In this document: piece by piece, positions 1-12,280 of the stretch
How the letters are laid out: every line of letters begins with the position of its first letter
Numbering within the stretch: the first letter of the stretch is position 1
Assembly (NCBI GenBank): GCA_019925105.1
Contig: JAHGAU010000007.1
Location: 372,001 to 436,000, forward strand
Direction of reading: 5' to 3'
Length of the DNA stretch: 64,000 bases
DNA from: Niebla homalea
Lineage: Eukaryota > Ascomycota > Lecanoromycetes > Lecanorales > Ramalinaceae
The notes under the pieces: generated by a model
Seen by the model: the letters and a program-made list of their open reading frames with translations, nothing else
Databases searched by the model: none
What the model was told of the DNA's origin: nothing
Translations under genes and position numbers: made by a program

Positions 1-542
1 CTGGCTTTAGGTGCTTAGGGACGAGGGAAATAGTCGCCTTTTCGCAACGACTGCTGAGAGTTACAATATTATAGGGCTGAAGCTCTCCTTCTCTCGACGT
101 ATTTGAGACCTTTCAGCCCCACTTCCGCAACGGCTTGATCTCGTCCAAGCTGACCTCAGTCATCAGCACCATCATGTGCTGAAGGCCGTACCGTGGAAAG
201 GGAAGGGAAGTATCATTTGGAGGATCGCGACACCGTGCTTTTTACCAAATTCTTCTTCTCTCTTTTTCCAGTGGCCAAGTCGCCTTGGAATTGAAAAAAG
301 AATAAAGAGAAGCCAGTTTCGATAGCGTTTTGGTTCCGACATCCTGTCCGGGACGCTGGTTGGATGCACGTTTTGTGCCAATAAATCTCACCAATTCCTA
401 TCAGTGGCCCTTGCCACACATCGACTTTACGAATACAGTTACGCCACCTTTGATATCTTGATTTTCCAGCCAAGAACAAACTCGATTGGGAGCATAGGGA
501 TTTCTTTTTTTTTTGTTCAGCGTGGCAAGGTCACAAGCCATA
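1..542. other. Upstream region of the zinc-finger gene, no gene seen
   Basis: No ORF here resembles a protein; the short minus-strand frames at 172-479 overlap each other and lack features of real genes. A T-rich run lies at about 500-515, just before the ATG at 543, and is probably part of the 5' leader or promoter. Any gene extending in from the left cannot be recognised. Confidence 0.4.
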
Positions 543-3408
543 ATGAGACCACGGCACATTGAGTCTTCTTCTTCGAATCATGCTCACAACTACCATGCAT
601 CTCAGGAGCGTCGGTCCTTTGGTGGACGTACGGCCGACGCTGGTTACCAAGAATCTTCACCAATGGCAGTGCGCATGCCAAATAGGAGGCAGCCAATTGC
701 TCCTCCGGCGTTGCCACCACCGAGATATGTAAACGAAATCCACCCCGAGGATGACAGGCGACAAGACTTGGGACATGCACCATCTCGAAAGGGACTACCT
801 GTTGGCCAGAAGAGCCCTTCGGACGTAGGGTTGAGCTTTCCCAAAAGTTGGGTGGGACGGATGGAGGAAAGAAGGTTTCCTGACCGTGTTGAGTACAGTC
901 AGGGCAGCGAAACCTCGTGTCCGTCGATTGAGTCAATGATGAGATCTCCTACGGACTCGGATCGTAGATATGAAGCGCAACAGCTTCAGGATGAAGGGTA
1001 TTACAGCCTCTCCGGCCCAGGCCCTCTATCCCAGCCGTCAGTATTTGCTCTTCTTCTTCTTCTTCTTCTGTCGATTTCCTCTTACCACAAAAGACTCGTG
1101 TACAAGCACAGCTGGATGGCAACTTGGCTCCATGTCGCGACAGCACGGCAAAACAATACATCCCGAAAGAAAAGGTTTGTTTACTCACTCGTGTTGACCA
1201 TAGTCTACCGGGCGAAAAGCAGCTGCATCACCGGGATCAGGAGAAATCGTCTCAGGCGTACGATAAGAATCTAGTGTCGAAGATTGGCAAGCCGAGCACT
1301 ACACCACCTCGCAGTTCGACCTTCCACAACAGCAGTGTTGAGAGCAGTCCCACTTCGATTCTGTCCTTCTCCCTTCGACATCCCAGCCAATTTCGATCAT
1401 TGTCCTTCCCCAAGTCGAACTCGAGCGCGCTTTCGGACCCACCAATCAAGCAGGAACCGATATCAAGTCGGTATATCGACAGTCCGCATTCCCGGCCACC
1501 ATCTCCCCTGTCTGCAATCTCGGCGACGAGTAGAAGAGGGTTTGTGGACTACCGCAGCCCGAAAATGGAACAGCTTTCCCGATCGTCGACACTCGATTCC
1601 GATATCTCCCTGCCAGCATCCACCCCCCAACGATTTCCTACTTCTAATGACTTTTCACGGCAGCAAAAAAGCCGACGCTCTGGCAGCGGATCTCTCCTCT
1701 CCCAATTCGATGAGTCAGCATATAATACGACTAATGAGGTAAAGCGGGAAAATTACGAGCCACCCATCCTTCCCGAGACAGACTCGACCTTCCGAATGGA
1801 AGAAACCGTTCGCCATCTCCGTATTGATGATCCGTCCCCACTTCAACAATACCATTCCGAGACTGATCAATACCGCGCTCAAGAAGCTTTCCGTCCCCTT
1901 CACTCACAAGCATCGCGCTCCGGCATTTTGAAAAGGAAGATGCCGCCGGAAGGTCCCAGCGAAGAGGCCCAAGCCGTCCAAGCCGTCCAAGCCGCCCAAA
2001 TGCGGGCCTCCTTCATGCAACAAACAGCTGCCAGCGCGGAGCAATACTCCATCGACACCCCACCGCAACAGCATTTGACCGCCCAAGATGCAACTCGATA
2101 TCCTCAACATCAAGGTTCGATCTCTTCGCAGTCCTCGGGTGGGTATCGGCACAATTCTTACGCGTCTTCGGGAGGTCCATCAGTGGGCGATAGCAGCTAC
2201 ACGAGCCTGGACCAACCTTCGCCTGGGGGCCTCTCGCCTAGCTCTGATCCACAAGCCTACCCCCATCTGAATCCTCGTGATCCTCAATACTCCTCCATAT
2301 CCATGAACGCGACCTCGCCCAACGCCCGCTCCGGTCCTTATCCACAGCACCATCCCGTGTCCGATCATGACTCCACGCCAACACGCAGTACAAAGGAAAA
2401 CGCTCGGAAGCAGAACAGCTCGAAAGGGGGTCCACCGTTTGAATGCCATTGTTGTCCCAAGAGACCGCAGAAATTTGAAACGCAGGAAGCGCTGCTGTAA
2501 GCTTGAACTACTAACCGACCCTGAGCCGTCGCACGATTATTGACCTAGAAATTAGACGCCATGTGAACGAGAAACAATACGAATGCTCATACTGCCACAA
2601 CAAATTCAAGAACAAGAACGAGGCAGAACGACATCAAAACTCCATCCACCGCCGAACGAACTCATGGTCCTGCGGCGTGATAGCGAACGATTACTCCAGA
2701 GCATTCTTCCTTTCGCCTCACCTGACCACTGCATCGCACCCCCCCAACCCCCAGCAACATCAATCACCCACGAATAGTGGCCTCATCGCCTCGGATTACT
2801 GTGGTTACTGCGGTGAAGAGTTCGCCAGGGAGCCAATAAACTGGGACGAACGGCAACATCATCTCAAAAACGCACACAAATTTGGCGAGTGCAACCAAGG
2901 CAAGAAGTTCTACCGCGCCGATCACTTCCGCCAGCACCTCAAGCATAGTCACGGCGGCAAGAGTGGAAAACACACCAATTCGCTCGAGCAGACCTGCCTG
3001 CGGGATGAAGCACCGCAAATTGCAAGCGACAGCGGCAGCCAATCCAGCACCCCAACCCAAATGTCCAGTGCGCCAATCGCAAACATGGGCAACCTGCCTC
3101 CAGGCTCACAGGCCATATCCTCTACTGCTGGAATGGGGCAATTAGAAATGGCGTCACAAGCGCAGATGCAGCAACCGCTGAACATGGGTCAGCAACCGGG
3201 CAACATGGCGCCGCCTCCCATTGTACCAATGGAAATGGGAAATATAGATCCCAGCTTCAATTACACGGCCCCCACACATCAGCATCCACAGCACCAGCAT
3301 CCACAGCACCAGCACCAACAACATCAAGGCATGCACATGCAAGGCGCAGGAGGGGGCGTTGGGTATGGGGGAGGGGGTGGAGGGTACAAGGCCGAGGAAG
3401 CGCATTGA
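543..3408 (+). CDS. C2H2 zinc-finger protein, probable transcription factor
   Basis: Model: exons 543-1040, 1112-2496 and 2556-3408 (911 aa). Intron 1 (71 nt, GTATTT..ACAG) carries a long CTT-rich tract. Intron 2 (59 nt, GTAAGC..TTAG) has a CTAAC-type branch site and splits the zinc-finger region. Across that junction the protein reads FECHCCPKRPQKF..RHV, then a textbook C2H2 finger, YECSYCHNKF..HQNSIH, then a looser finger-like segment CGYCGEEF..HHLKNAH and a last C..FRQHLKHSH unit. Before the fingers lie about 600 residues of Ser/Pro/Gln-rich, probably disordered sequence with short AVQ repeats. The C-terminus is Met/Gln/Pro-rich with a HQHPQ repeat and a Gly tail. This layout is typical of fungal regulators with a poorly conserved N-terminus. 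DNA binding in the nucleus is inferred from the fingers and no target can be named. The ATG at 543 is the first in frame. It converges on NDC1. Confidence 0.75.
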
Positions 3409-4303
3409 ACGAATTTCCTTGATATATCCTTTTCCGAACTGCACGAGTACGGCTTGGGCCTTGAGTTTCCACTTTGTACGATCGCTGCTGCTATGGGGGA
3501 GCAGCTTGCAGCTCTGCAATAAAGAGCCAAGGGGGCCACTGCCACGGCATGCCTATAACATGAATAAATCGCAAAAGACACGAATTTACGACCACACATC
3601 TACTCCGCCACATCTAACCCGACACATTTACTCTACAACCGGTCTTAAGGATATCAAATATTACAAAGTCAAGAAAGAGTAGGTGGGACTTGACATGGCC
3701 CAGATATGGCTTTCTATACAATTCGATTAATCAGTATCGGGGCCCCCCCCTCCCCCTTCTAACCACTTGATCCACGCCTTGCTTCCTTTTTATTCACAAG
3801 AGCTTCATCACCGTCATCTCGTATTCTTGCCATTTCGCAATGCACGCCATAAGGCTGCTCATAGCGTTCTCGATACGCAGGGTCCTGGCACGGTGTGCCT
3901 GATTCACACCCTTCGGGCCTTTGTCCTCTTTCGGTGGTAGAGAGTGAGGCAATTCTGCTGCCCCAAGGCTGAGTCTGAAGAAACCAATGGCCAGGAATGG
4001 TTAAGCCTTCTGGCGGATGTCCTGCAAGGCTGATGCATATCTCAAGGCACCTGCACACCGCTTTGACGGCTTTGCAGGATTTTGGGGTATCGAGTGCTCG
4101 GACCTCCCTTTCGTATTCGAAGGTATCGATTTCGGTGGGTATGCGCGATTCCTGCAGTGGAGCGGCGTGCCTTGCCTTGCTTTTACCGTTTTGCGACCTG
4201 GTCACCTGAGAAGTAAGCACCTTGGCCCGCTGCATTCCATACGCAAAATATGTTTTGATGCAGATGTTGTAAGACGGCATGGTAGAACAGACGTGCACGC
4301 GAA
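3409..4303. other. Convergent 3' intergenic region
   Basis: Space between the zinc-finger gene (+) and NDC1 (-), probably holding both 3' UTRs. A C-run lies at about 3742-3755. An open minus frame at 3759-4307 (182 codons) begins in an ATGA overlap with the NDC1 stop, but has no recognisable domain and is probably chance. Confidence 0.5.
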
Positions 4304-6504
4304 TCATTCGCTCGCTGCAGACACCTGCCTCGCAATCCGTATTTCTCCATCCTCTAACCTTAGCTCACTTGCATATTGCCCAAAGGCCGCCAGTAGATCC
4401 CCGAGTCCTGTCTTGAGGCACTGCACCACTTCCTCCACATCCGCTCCTGCGCTTCTATCCGTCTCCTCTTTGAATCCCACATCCGTCCAATGCGGGGGTA
4501 GGTTCCTCACAAACGCCTCAATCGTCTGGACCGTGCTTGTGAAAGTTCGGATTACGGTGGGGACGTCTCTCGAAACCCTGCCGTAAGGATCTTCCTTCAG
4601 GGAAGCCACGGCAAGGGCGGTGAGGGATTTTATAGATAGGAGGAGCTCGTACAGATTGCTATAAGGAGTGCCGAGGATCACCGAGCTAGTTCGTAGTCGG
4701 AAAGATTGGCGGAACGGATGGCCGAAGCGGGAGCGAAGGAAGAGGAGGCTGTAATCGTGGATCAGGTCCGTGATGCCGGACCTGCTTGTCGGAATGGAGA
4801 CTGTGAAGGCGGATGAGGCCTCGCCATTGGAAGTCAGGAGTTTCTGAGCTCGTGGGGAGGAGTGAAGGAGCTTCTGGCTGGAGGATGTGAGGAGCGATTT
4901 TGCTTCCGGGCTATAAGGAACTTTGAAGGTGCCTGGGGTTGGGGATTGACCGAAGGATTTGGCGAGGGAGCCAATGTTGGACTCGATCCTGTCGAGGCGG
5001 GTCGATGGTGGAGAGGGGTTTGATAATATGCTTTCTTGCTTGAGCGGTGTGGATATCCTGGGAAGACTTTCAATTGGTTGGGAGGATCGTTGAGGGGCAC
5101 CAGATGACGCCGACGATGGAGATGGACTAGGAGGGTTGAGATAGGTATGAATGCGGCTATTGATGCCTTTGATGTTGTTCAGACAGGCAATTGAAATCTG
5201 TGTCCACACTGGGCCAGAGTTGCGATCAATGTCTGTGAAGAATGCTTTTCGTCGATCAGGGAAGTTGAATGTGATGAGTGACAGCTCCCAGAAGGCAAAT
5301 GTCTGCCCTTGTCAGCCTCAAAGCATTTATCTCAGGGCATCTATCTTACCCTTGGGATCACCTTCCTTGACTTTAGACCATTCAGCAGCGTCCCATTTTG
5401 ATCTTTCGACGAGGCGGATAAAGGCTGCTCCCTCTTAATGGGTTGATGTGCGACGTAAGCCGAGAACAATGCACTTGAAGACTCCCACAAGGAGACAAGT
5501 AGAAGACCTGCAGTAATTGAGCGCCAGAGCAAGGAGGGATAGTGTGGGGGTATGAACGACAATGGTGATGCTGGTACGTCCCAGACCAATGAAGCGAAGG
5601 TCAAGGACCAACTCCAGGCTGCACGCCGAATGAGCAATTGGTAGACGAACGTAGCGGATACACAGATGACCGATGTCCGCAAAACCATGTTGCGTGGTAT
5701 TGAACTCGCTAGGTCCTCTGTGTTCCAGTCGAACATTGGCGCTAGAATACGTGTCCTGGCAGCGACCCAGGCTGCTATGCCTCGAGAGTGAGGAGTGACG
5801 ACTTCATGCTGTGCCTTGGTGATCGGTAAAGCGACCTGGTCGTAGTCGAAGTACAGATGCACCACACTCTGGGCAATCGCAAGGATGAAAAAGACGCTCC
5901 GGAAGTATATAGGTCGTTCATTCAGCTTCTTCCGTTCCCATGGGCTAGAAGGTTTTAGCCACTTCCTTCATTTGTCATTTGGTATCCCTCATACTGTGGC
6001 TGCGTGACCCATCCTAGGTCAGAAGAAGAGGGTGCCGACCATACATAGACCTCGCTAAACCACCATGCTGAAAAGAGGTACCATGCCAAGGTAAGATATG
6101 TATTCAACCGGAAGACACCACCTATAAGTGTAGTTGACGGTGAGGCTGCCTCCCGCTTTCCTGGTCATCATCAGTATTTCAATGGCCCAGAGGAGCTCCG
6201 GCACAGACCAAGATGTAGCGAAGCAACTCTCAGAACAAAGATCGAGAGGGCGGAGATAAATATCAGCGACGCTCGAATGCCTGCCGGACCTAGAGGAAAC
6301 CAAGGCCAGAGGACTGTAGCTAAAGTCAGTGGAGGCTCGATGACCGGAGGGGAAAGCAGAAGGCGCACATGATGTCTTTTTTGCAAGCAAGATCGATTCG
6401 ATGTAGCAGAATGCAAAAACCAGCAGTGAGCAGCTGGTGAAACGTCTGTGGAGGGAAGGCGTCAAGACCTCCCGATATAGAATAGGTCTCACAGCAGTAG
6501 CCAT
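4304..6504 (-). CDS. NDC1: Nucleoporin NDC1, transmembrane
   Basis: Model: complement of 4304-5302, 5350-5944, 5995-6121, 6209-6319 and 6369-6504 (655 aa). NDC1 is a multispan protein that anchors nuclear pore complexes, and in yeast also spindle pole bodies, in the nuclear envelope. The N-terminal half has hydrophobic spans: the first near residues 20-45, then segments containing WPWFPLGPAGIRASLIFISA and AWYLFSAWWFSEVYMW, then IYFRSVFFILAIAQSVVHLYF. The soluble C-terminal half contains TFAFWELSLITFNFPDRRK and a conserved C-terminal block. Family recognition rests on these motifs and the order of spans. Introns are 49, 87, 50 and 47 nt. The 87-nt intron (6122-6208) is the least certain join, because the frame before it also stays open briefly. 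The ATG at 6504 gives the usual short N-terminus before the first span. Confidence 0.85.
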
Positions 6505-6824
6505 GTCGAGCTCAGCTCTACCTCTCAGAGAATGGCAAGTAGGAGGATTATCATGATACTGGGTGATGAACGCGTAAATACTCAAGACAAATTGATTGGA
6601 TGACATTTCATGGCGGAATGTCCCCGCACTTTTGCAGAGGGAAGACCCCAAAAGTTCGGTACACCAGCTTTGCTTCTCCCTGAAAAGAGTCCATTTTAAT
6701 AAGAATGGCCTTCTAAGGCTGCGCCGTGCCATGGCTTGCTCCTCTTTGGAGCAACTTCCGTTTCTTCCTTACTGCATGTTCAATGCAAGGTCTCTTGTTT
6801 GAACAAAGCTGAGCTTTCATCTGC
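6505..6824. promoter_or_regulatory. Divergent promoter between NDC1 and an orphan gene
   Basis: A 320-bp spacer separates the NDC1 start (-) from the start of the gene at 6825 (+), so it should hold both promoters. No specific element was recognised. Minus-strand ORF extensions upstream of the NDC1 ATG are treated as non-coding. Confidence 0.4.
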
Positions 6825-8567
6825 ATGACCACGACTGATCATAATCTTGGACATCTTCAACATATAGACTTGGGAAGTTCGCTCAGGCTCAGGCTCTCTA
6901 CTAGTTTTGGTGTCACCCTTTCTTCTCCAAAAGCTCCTTCACTTCCAAATTCCCAACCCGCTTCCTGTTTGGCAGGCTTTTCGGACCCACAGTCATGGGT
7001 TTTGAAGGGCCAGCAGATATCCTTGTCGATTTGCCTACGCCTTGACGATATCCCGCTCGGAGACCAGGAAATCGAAGCACTTTGCAATCTCATTGCCACG
7101 ATTCTTGCCCAAGCTGAAGTCTGTCGTCACCTTTGGAATCAAATGTCCACATGCTGACGGGCTCCAGTTCTGGTGTCAACTTGGCTTTGACTGTCGGATT
7201 GACTCCGTGGCACCATCGTCGCCGGTCCAAAGGAAGACATTCGATATCCGTCTCACGCTAAACTCTCATCATGACCTCCACAGGGACACTGAGCGTGCTC
7301 ATCGAGCAACATCAATAACAGATGCGCCGGTCCCTCATGGCGTGCCCTTGGTCTGTCTCAATGGCATCAGTATTGATCTATGCTTGTCTGCTCAGACGGC
7401 TCATCCTCATACAACGACGTCTAGCGAGCTGGTGCCTGAGTGGTCCGCTACTTCCATGATAATGGACCAGAATACAATGTACGACAAATCAATGTCTGGC
7501 TTAGCAACCATCGTGAACCTCTTAGATGCTTCCTTGCGGCGCCTCTTGTTTGGCCATCCGGTGGTCAAGGTGCTAGATGTTGTGGAAGTAAAGCGGCCAG
7601 AGACGAGCAGTCTCTTCCAACTTGCGCCATCAGTATTCTGCCCAGATTACCGGGAGGTCAGCTCTACCAGGCTGAGAATGGTTGAGATTGAGCGGCTTGC
7701 TGACAAAACCAGAGTATCGCATTAAGGGCATCGACGGCATCCAACATCGCATGCTCACTTTCCAGAATGAGCCAGAGAGCAAAGTCGGGAAATTTAGGTA
7801 AGAGCAGAATCAGAAACCTCCAAGAGATCGATCAGCTTTCCCATCGCCCTTCCACCGATGAGGTTCAGGACCCCCCTAAGAGTATGGAGAGCATAATCGA
7901 GGTTAGATTATGGTTTCTCATGCAGGACTGTCTGCTCGATCCCCGTGCTCATGAAAGTATCAAGCCACTGCAATTGCCCGAAGACTTGCGCGAGCTGTTT
8001 CCTTTTGAAGATCAAATGCTCGAAGACGAGGACTTGGAGATGATCAATTGGCCTGACACCGCTGAGATGTGGACACTAGAGAATGGTTCTGTATCGGCAG
8101 AAGAAACGGTGAAAGGAATGATTAGCCATGCTGAAGAAGACGACCCCGTGCCGGGCTTCGAATGCCTGTACAATGCACCATCCAGCGAAAGGATGCTAGG
8201 ATATGAGCTTGGCGGGTCCAGATTCTCTAGCCCCGAACGATCCTTTGAAGACCTCATGGCAGTGTCAAATGAATCATTGGTAATGGCGTCCGACCTCAAA
8301 GATATGACCATTGACTCTTGGGGGATGCCTTGCGAAAGGCTCCTGTACGGAGCAGGCCCTGATTCACAAGCTATGACAAGTAATGCTGATTCGGCGGAAA
8401 TGCTCGACAAAACTTTCTCAATCGCTGGTTCGGAGGAGATGCTTGACTCGAGGTTCTCAACTGCTCACGAAGAAGGGTTTGCGTTTTCGGACGCTTTCAA
8501 AAATGGAGACTACCATGCTCCTCGTGGAATCGAAATGGAAGACACGGACGACATTTTGGACCCGTAG
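6825..8567 (+). CDS. Hypothetical protein, orphan
   Basis: I do not recognise this family. A workable model has four exons: 6825-7118, 7168-7713, 7766-7797 and 7907-8567 (510 aa). The first intron (49 nt, GTCTGT..CTCCAG with a GCTGAC branch) joins the frames exactly. The second (52 nt, ending TTTCCAG) and third (GTAAGA..GTTAG) are less secure. A simpler alternative is two adjacent genes, 6825-7725 and 7767-8567. The last exon encodes an acidic protein with segments such as LPEDLRELFPFEDQ and two loose copies of an EMLD..FS motif, and is probably largely disordered. There is no signal peptide, membrane span or catalytic motif. The stop lies only 18 bp from the stop of the convergent POF1-like gene. 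Confidence 0.4.
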
Positions 8568-8585
8568 ATGTCATTCAGCCCACCT

Positions 8586-9491
8586 TTAAGAGTCTTTCCC
8601 TTCTGGAGCATTAGATTTATACAATCCGTGATCAAGTATCCAATTCGCGACACTACCTGTGACAAGCCTTTGCAGCGCCCGCTTATCACCGTTACCCACA
8701 GCCTCCCTTACCTTTGTGGAGCTGACTGCTTCCTCACCCTCTTTGCGCCCTTCCACCAATTGGATCTTCTCAGCCCAATCCTTACTGCCTCCTTCATGAT
8801 CCCTCTGACCCTGAGCAATCGCCTCAATGTACCCGTCTTGCTCTGCTCTATCACCCCACTTGTCGTCAAGGCGCCTGGTGACCCTTACACGATGTTTGCC
8901 AAACAAAGCCTCGAGTGGTTTGAGAGTATGGTCAGGGGGATAGTATCGAGTATCCAAAAGCCTCACAAGCGTATCAAATCCAATAAGATGCACCTGCTCG
9001 ACTTGATCATCCCCACGATATTCGTCATGATTCGCAATCTCCTTGACCTTGTCGACGAAGATGGGGAGCTTCGTCACGCCAATATCGACCTCGATTGACC
9101 CGTCATCCCCAGTTTGCCGGCCATCCCTTTCGATTGAAACCGCACGTTGCAGGTCTTGAGCGAAAAGACACATCATGCTCAACCTCTGCTCGAATGCAGC
9201 AGGTTTGGCCGGCTTATCGGCATTCTGCGTGGCCAAAAGGAGCAAGAGCCGCTGCCTCTGCCCGGACACCCTGTCATCACATAAAGCTGAAGTGCATATA
9301 CGGAGGTGTGCAAGGGTAGGGGGGTTGAAGCTCGAGTCGAGGACATGGAGGTTCTTCAGGTGGGTGGCGGCGGGATGCCGAGGGGTTGCGCGAAACGAAT
9401 TGATGATCTGGAATTGAGCATCTGAAGCAATGAAGGCGCGCAATGTGTTGAGGAGAGATTGGGGCGATGGTGGCATGTCTGAGGAGCTCAT
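8586..9491 (-). CDS. POF1: POF1/NMNAT-like nucleotidyltransferase
   Basis: Single exon, 301 aa. The protein has the N-terminal nucleotidyltransferase signature LDSSFNPPTLAHL (about residues 51-63), equivalent to the (G/S)xFxPxHxxH nucleotide-binding motif, and the C-terminal SSTKVR motif (about 272), equivalent to ISSTxxR. Both are diagnostic of the cytidylyltransferase/NMN adenylyltransferase fold. The middle carries HLIGFDTLVRLLD, typical of the fungal Pof1 (yeast YCL047C) branch. That family is annotated as nicotinamide-nucleotide adenylyltransferase acting in NAD biosynthesis; yeast Pof1 has also been linked to protein quality control, so substrate specificity here is an inference. The ATG at 9491 (MSSSDMPPSP) is preferred; an in-frame ATG 24 codons upstream would add a low-complexity leader. 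Confidence 0.8.
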   Translation of the reverse strand: MSSSDMPPSPQSLLNTLRAFIASDAQFQIINSFRATPRHPAATHLKNLHVLDSSFNPPTLAHLRICTSALCDDRVSGQRQRLLLLLATQNADKPAKPAAFEQRLSMMCLFAQDLQRAVSIERDGRQTGDDGSIEVDIGVTKLPIFVDKVKEIANHDEYRGDDQVEQVHLIGFDTLVRLLDTRYYPPDHTLKPLEALFGKHRVRVTRRLDDKWGDRAEQDGYIEAIAQGQRDHEGGSKDWAEKIQLVEGRKEGEEAVSSTKVREAVGNGDKRALQRLVTGSVANWILDHGLYKSNAPEGKDS

Positions 9492-10877
9492 TGTTGGCGG
9501 GGGGGGAATATGGTGTGGAATGGAAGTGGGATAGGTCGCCAATCTTGCATCATGGTTCCGCATATAAGCGCAAAGACATTATGAATCTGCTAGGCCCCAT
9601 GTTTTACGGATTGAATCGTGTCCAAGTCGCCGTCACAGGTGTTAGGCTGATGGGTATGGCAGCATGGTCCAAACAATCTCATCAATTGTATTGAGATATC
9701 CTTGCGTCATCGCTCCGCGCACACGCCGCCAAGCCTCATTTCCCGCTTTTGAAACAGCCAGGCCTCGGCGAGATGTCATCTCATCACTCTGCATACGGAA
9801 TCTCGGTTAAGCAGGAACCCCTGGTCTGCTTGTGCGCGCTGCATGGGCATGCTGTGGGGGAGTTACACACCGCAATGTGTCAGGACGGGAGTCTATATGT
9901 ACCTTGCTAGAGAGAGGCTGATACAATGCGGACGACCACTCTACAGAAGGTCTGGCAACATCAAGCAATTGCCTGTGGGGTCGCATCGTGATACGACTAG
10001 TCGCACTGCCCGTATCGAAAATGTCTTCTCGCAGTCGATAATAATGTTAGCGTGGAAGGCGCAGTAATCATTTATCTTTGCCCGATGCAATTTAGGTGAG
10101 GGGGTTTGGTGACGCGCAGGCATTCATGATATCGTCAAGATGAACAATCTTCTCACGATTTGCTTGTCATTGGAAAGAAGGCGACCCACCTCTGGCAAGT
10201 CTCAGCTCTCCTTTTTTGTAAGCGCGCTTTCTGAAAGATCTGAGGCGTCTTGTCAGAGGAAGCTTGGATGCATGCCGTTGGAATTGCGGATTACCATCTT
10301 TTACAGGCGGTGGCCCACCAACCGTGAGTTGCATGTCGATCGATCAAAGTACCAATCACGGCTCCAAGATGCTAAAATGGTTCTTCTCGTCTGACCTATC
10401 ATGACACCCCATCAATCCCCGTACCTGACGCTAATGCCAGCCGCCCCTGTCGCCTTCCGCTGGGCATAACGATTTTCGAGCAGTCTAACGGCATTAGTGC
10501 TATCCTTAATTTACCCCCTCCTTTTCCGTGGCCGTCACTCCTGACTGCTCTGTTTTTCCCTTTCTACAAGGCCTCAGCACTTCGTCTCCACACTCTTTTC
10601 ACTCGTTGTTCATTGCATCTCGTTCGGGCTCGACCACAGTCGTTCTTTAGTAGTCTTCACTGCGCTTACTCTCCTTCAGCGAATTGTATTCGCATCACAC
10701 TCTTTTGAGCCCCAACGACTTTGCTTTACTTCGAAGGAGAACATCAAACCAACTGCATCCATCCGCAATCAAGTCGCTGAATCTTGAAGGCTCCCAAATC
10801 TGATAAGTCGATCATCGTGTTGGATACAATATCAGTATTCAATCTGGAAACTTGCAAGGAAACATACAGCATAAACC
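9492..10877. other. Intergenic region, no gene recognised
   Basis: About 1.4 kb between divergent genes. Short ORFs (9843-10067, 10140-10394) have no domain, intron logic or composition suggesting real genes. The stretch from about 10500 to 10877 is pyrimidine-rich and looks like the promoter and 5' leader of the secreted-protein gene. Confidence 0.45.
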
Positions 10878-12280
10878 ATGTATAAGATCACAGTTGCTCT
10901 TGCGGCAGTATTCGCTGTCGTCGCTCAAGCTTGGCCAGAGCATAACAATGGCACCTACTCCATGCCCAAGCCAACGGGTACTGGTGCGACTGGTACCGCA
11001 CCAACTGGCACCGGTCTGACAGGCACTGGCTCGCCAAGTTCCATCTACTCGAGCAGCAGTGCAAGTGGGGGATTTTCGTCATCCAGTGTTGTCGCTGTAC
11101 CAAGTAGCACTGGTCTGACTGGCACTGGCTCGCCAAGTTCCATCTACTCGAGCAGCAGTGCAAGTGGGGGATTATCGTCATCCAGTATTGTCGCTGTACC
11201 AAGTAGCACCGGTCTGGCCGGCACTGGCGTTACCGGCACTGGCATTACCGGCACCGGCGTTACCGGCACTGGTGTCACTGGCACCGCCTCCTCAAGCTCC
11301 ATCTACTCCAGCAGCGGTGCGAGTGGAGGAATCTCATCATCAAGCAATGGCTCCACCCCCATCACGGCCACAAGCTACGTGACCACGGTGCGATATACGA
11401 CCGTGACAACCAGCCCTGTCACCAACACCTACGGCAGCGGCGCCTCTGCCTCAACCCAGGTCACCTCAGTCATCTCCACTATTGTCGAAACCAGCACCAT
11501 CACAGTCTGCACCAAATGCGTTGCTCCTCAAACTACGGCTTCCGGTGCTGGCTCTCCCTCCTCCAACGGTCCTGCCAGTGCGCCGTTCCCAGCTGGCGGC
11601 TCCTCCTCAGCACCAGCTGGTAGCGGTCCAATTGGTACAGGGTCAGTCGGAACTGGTGGTGCCGGCAGCCCTGCTAGCTCCGTGGTTCTCACATATACCC
11701 TGGGTACTGGTGCTTCGACCACCGTGGTCACCACTACTGTCAAGAACACCAAGACTGCTACCAACTACCAAGTAATTCATGGCAAATGGCCTACACATGA
11801 TATCAAGCTGACAAGTCACCAGACCGTCTACGTGAGCCCCACCCAACAGGGAGGCGCCAGCCAAACCGGTAGTGCGGAGGGTGCTCCAGAGACTGGCATT
11901 ACGGCGTCATCTGCACAAACCAAGACCTCCACCCGATACGTCTACGCCACGCCGAGCGCAGCGGGTAATGGCGCTCAAGCCAGCACCTGCCCAGCCCAGG
12001 TCACCGTTACCGTTCCTGCCCCAGACGTTACTGTCACAGTCGTAGGTGCCATCAAACCCCTCCTTTTGAGGCACCCTTCTGACGATAAATCTAGACTGCC
12101 ATGAACGGTGGCCCAGCAGGGACTACCACAGTCTCCCCCACCCTTTCATCAGCTCCCTACCCTACTGGCAACGGCACACTACCTATGTCGGGATCAGGGA
12201 CTGTCTCAGGATCCACCGGCTTCATCACCAAGCCACACCCCACTGGTTTCCCATCTGCTAAAGCATACATGCAATCTTGA
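10878..12280 (+). CDS. Secreted Ser/Thr/Gly-rich repeat protein, putative cell-wall protein
   Basis: Model: exons 10878-12041 and 12095-12280 (449 aa). The intron (53 nt, GTAGGT..TCTAG, CTGAC branch) is in phase 0. Residues 1-18 (MYKITVALAAVFAVVAQA) form a clear signal peptide. Then come TGTG-type repeats, two 33-residue tandem copies of a TGLTGTGSPSSIYSSSSASG-like unit plus a partial third, runs of (V/I)TGTG, and Thr/Val-rich segments such as YVTTVRYTTVTT. Such sequences are normally heavily O-glycosylated. TITVCTKC contains two of the few cysteines; another lies in STCPAQVTVTV. The C-terminus ends KAYMQS without a hydrophobic tail, so no GPI signal is evident. The protein may be secreted or loosely wall-bound. 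The exact role (adhesion, wall structure, surface coat) cannot be read from sequence. Confidence 0.75.
11013..11220 (+). repeat. 99-bp in-frame tandem repeat
   Basis: Two nearly identical 99-bp copies (11013-11111 and 11112-11210) are followed by the start of a third at 11211. Each encodes 33 residues. A more diverged SSSIYSSSGASGG unit lies at about 11285-11340. The near identity of copies 1 and 2 points to a recent duplication. Confidence 0.85.

Noticed and set aside
3759..4307. 182-codon minus ORF overlapping the NDC1 stop by ATGA
   Set aside because: No domain, biased antisense composition and position in the 3' region; an ATGA overlap has no meaning for fungal nuclear genes.
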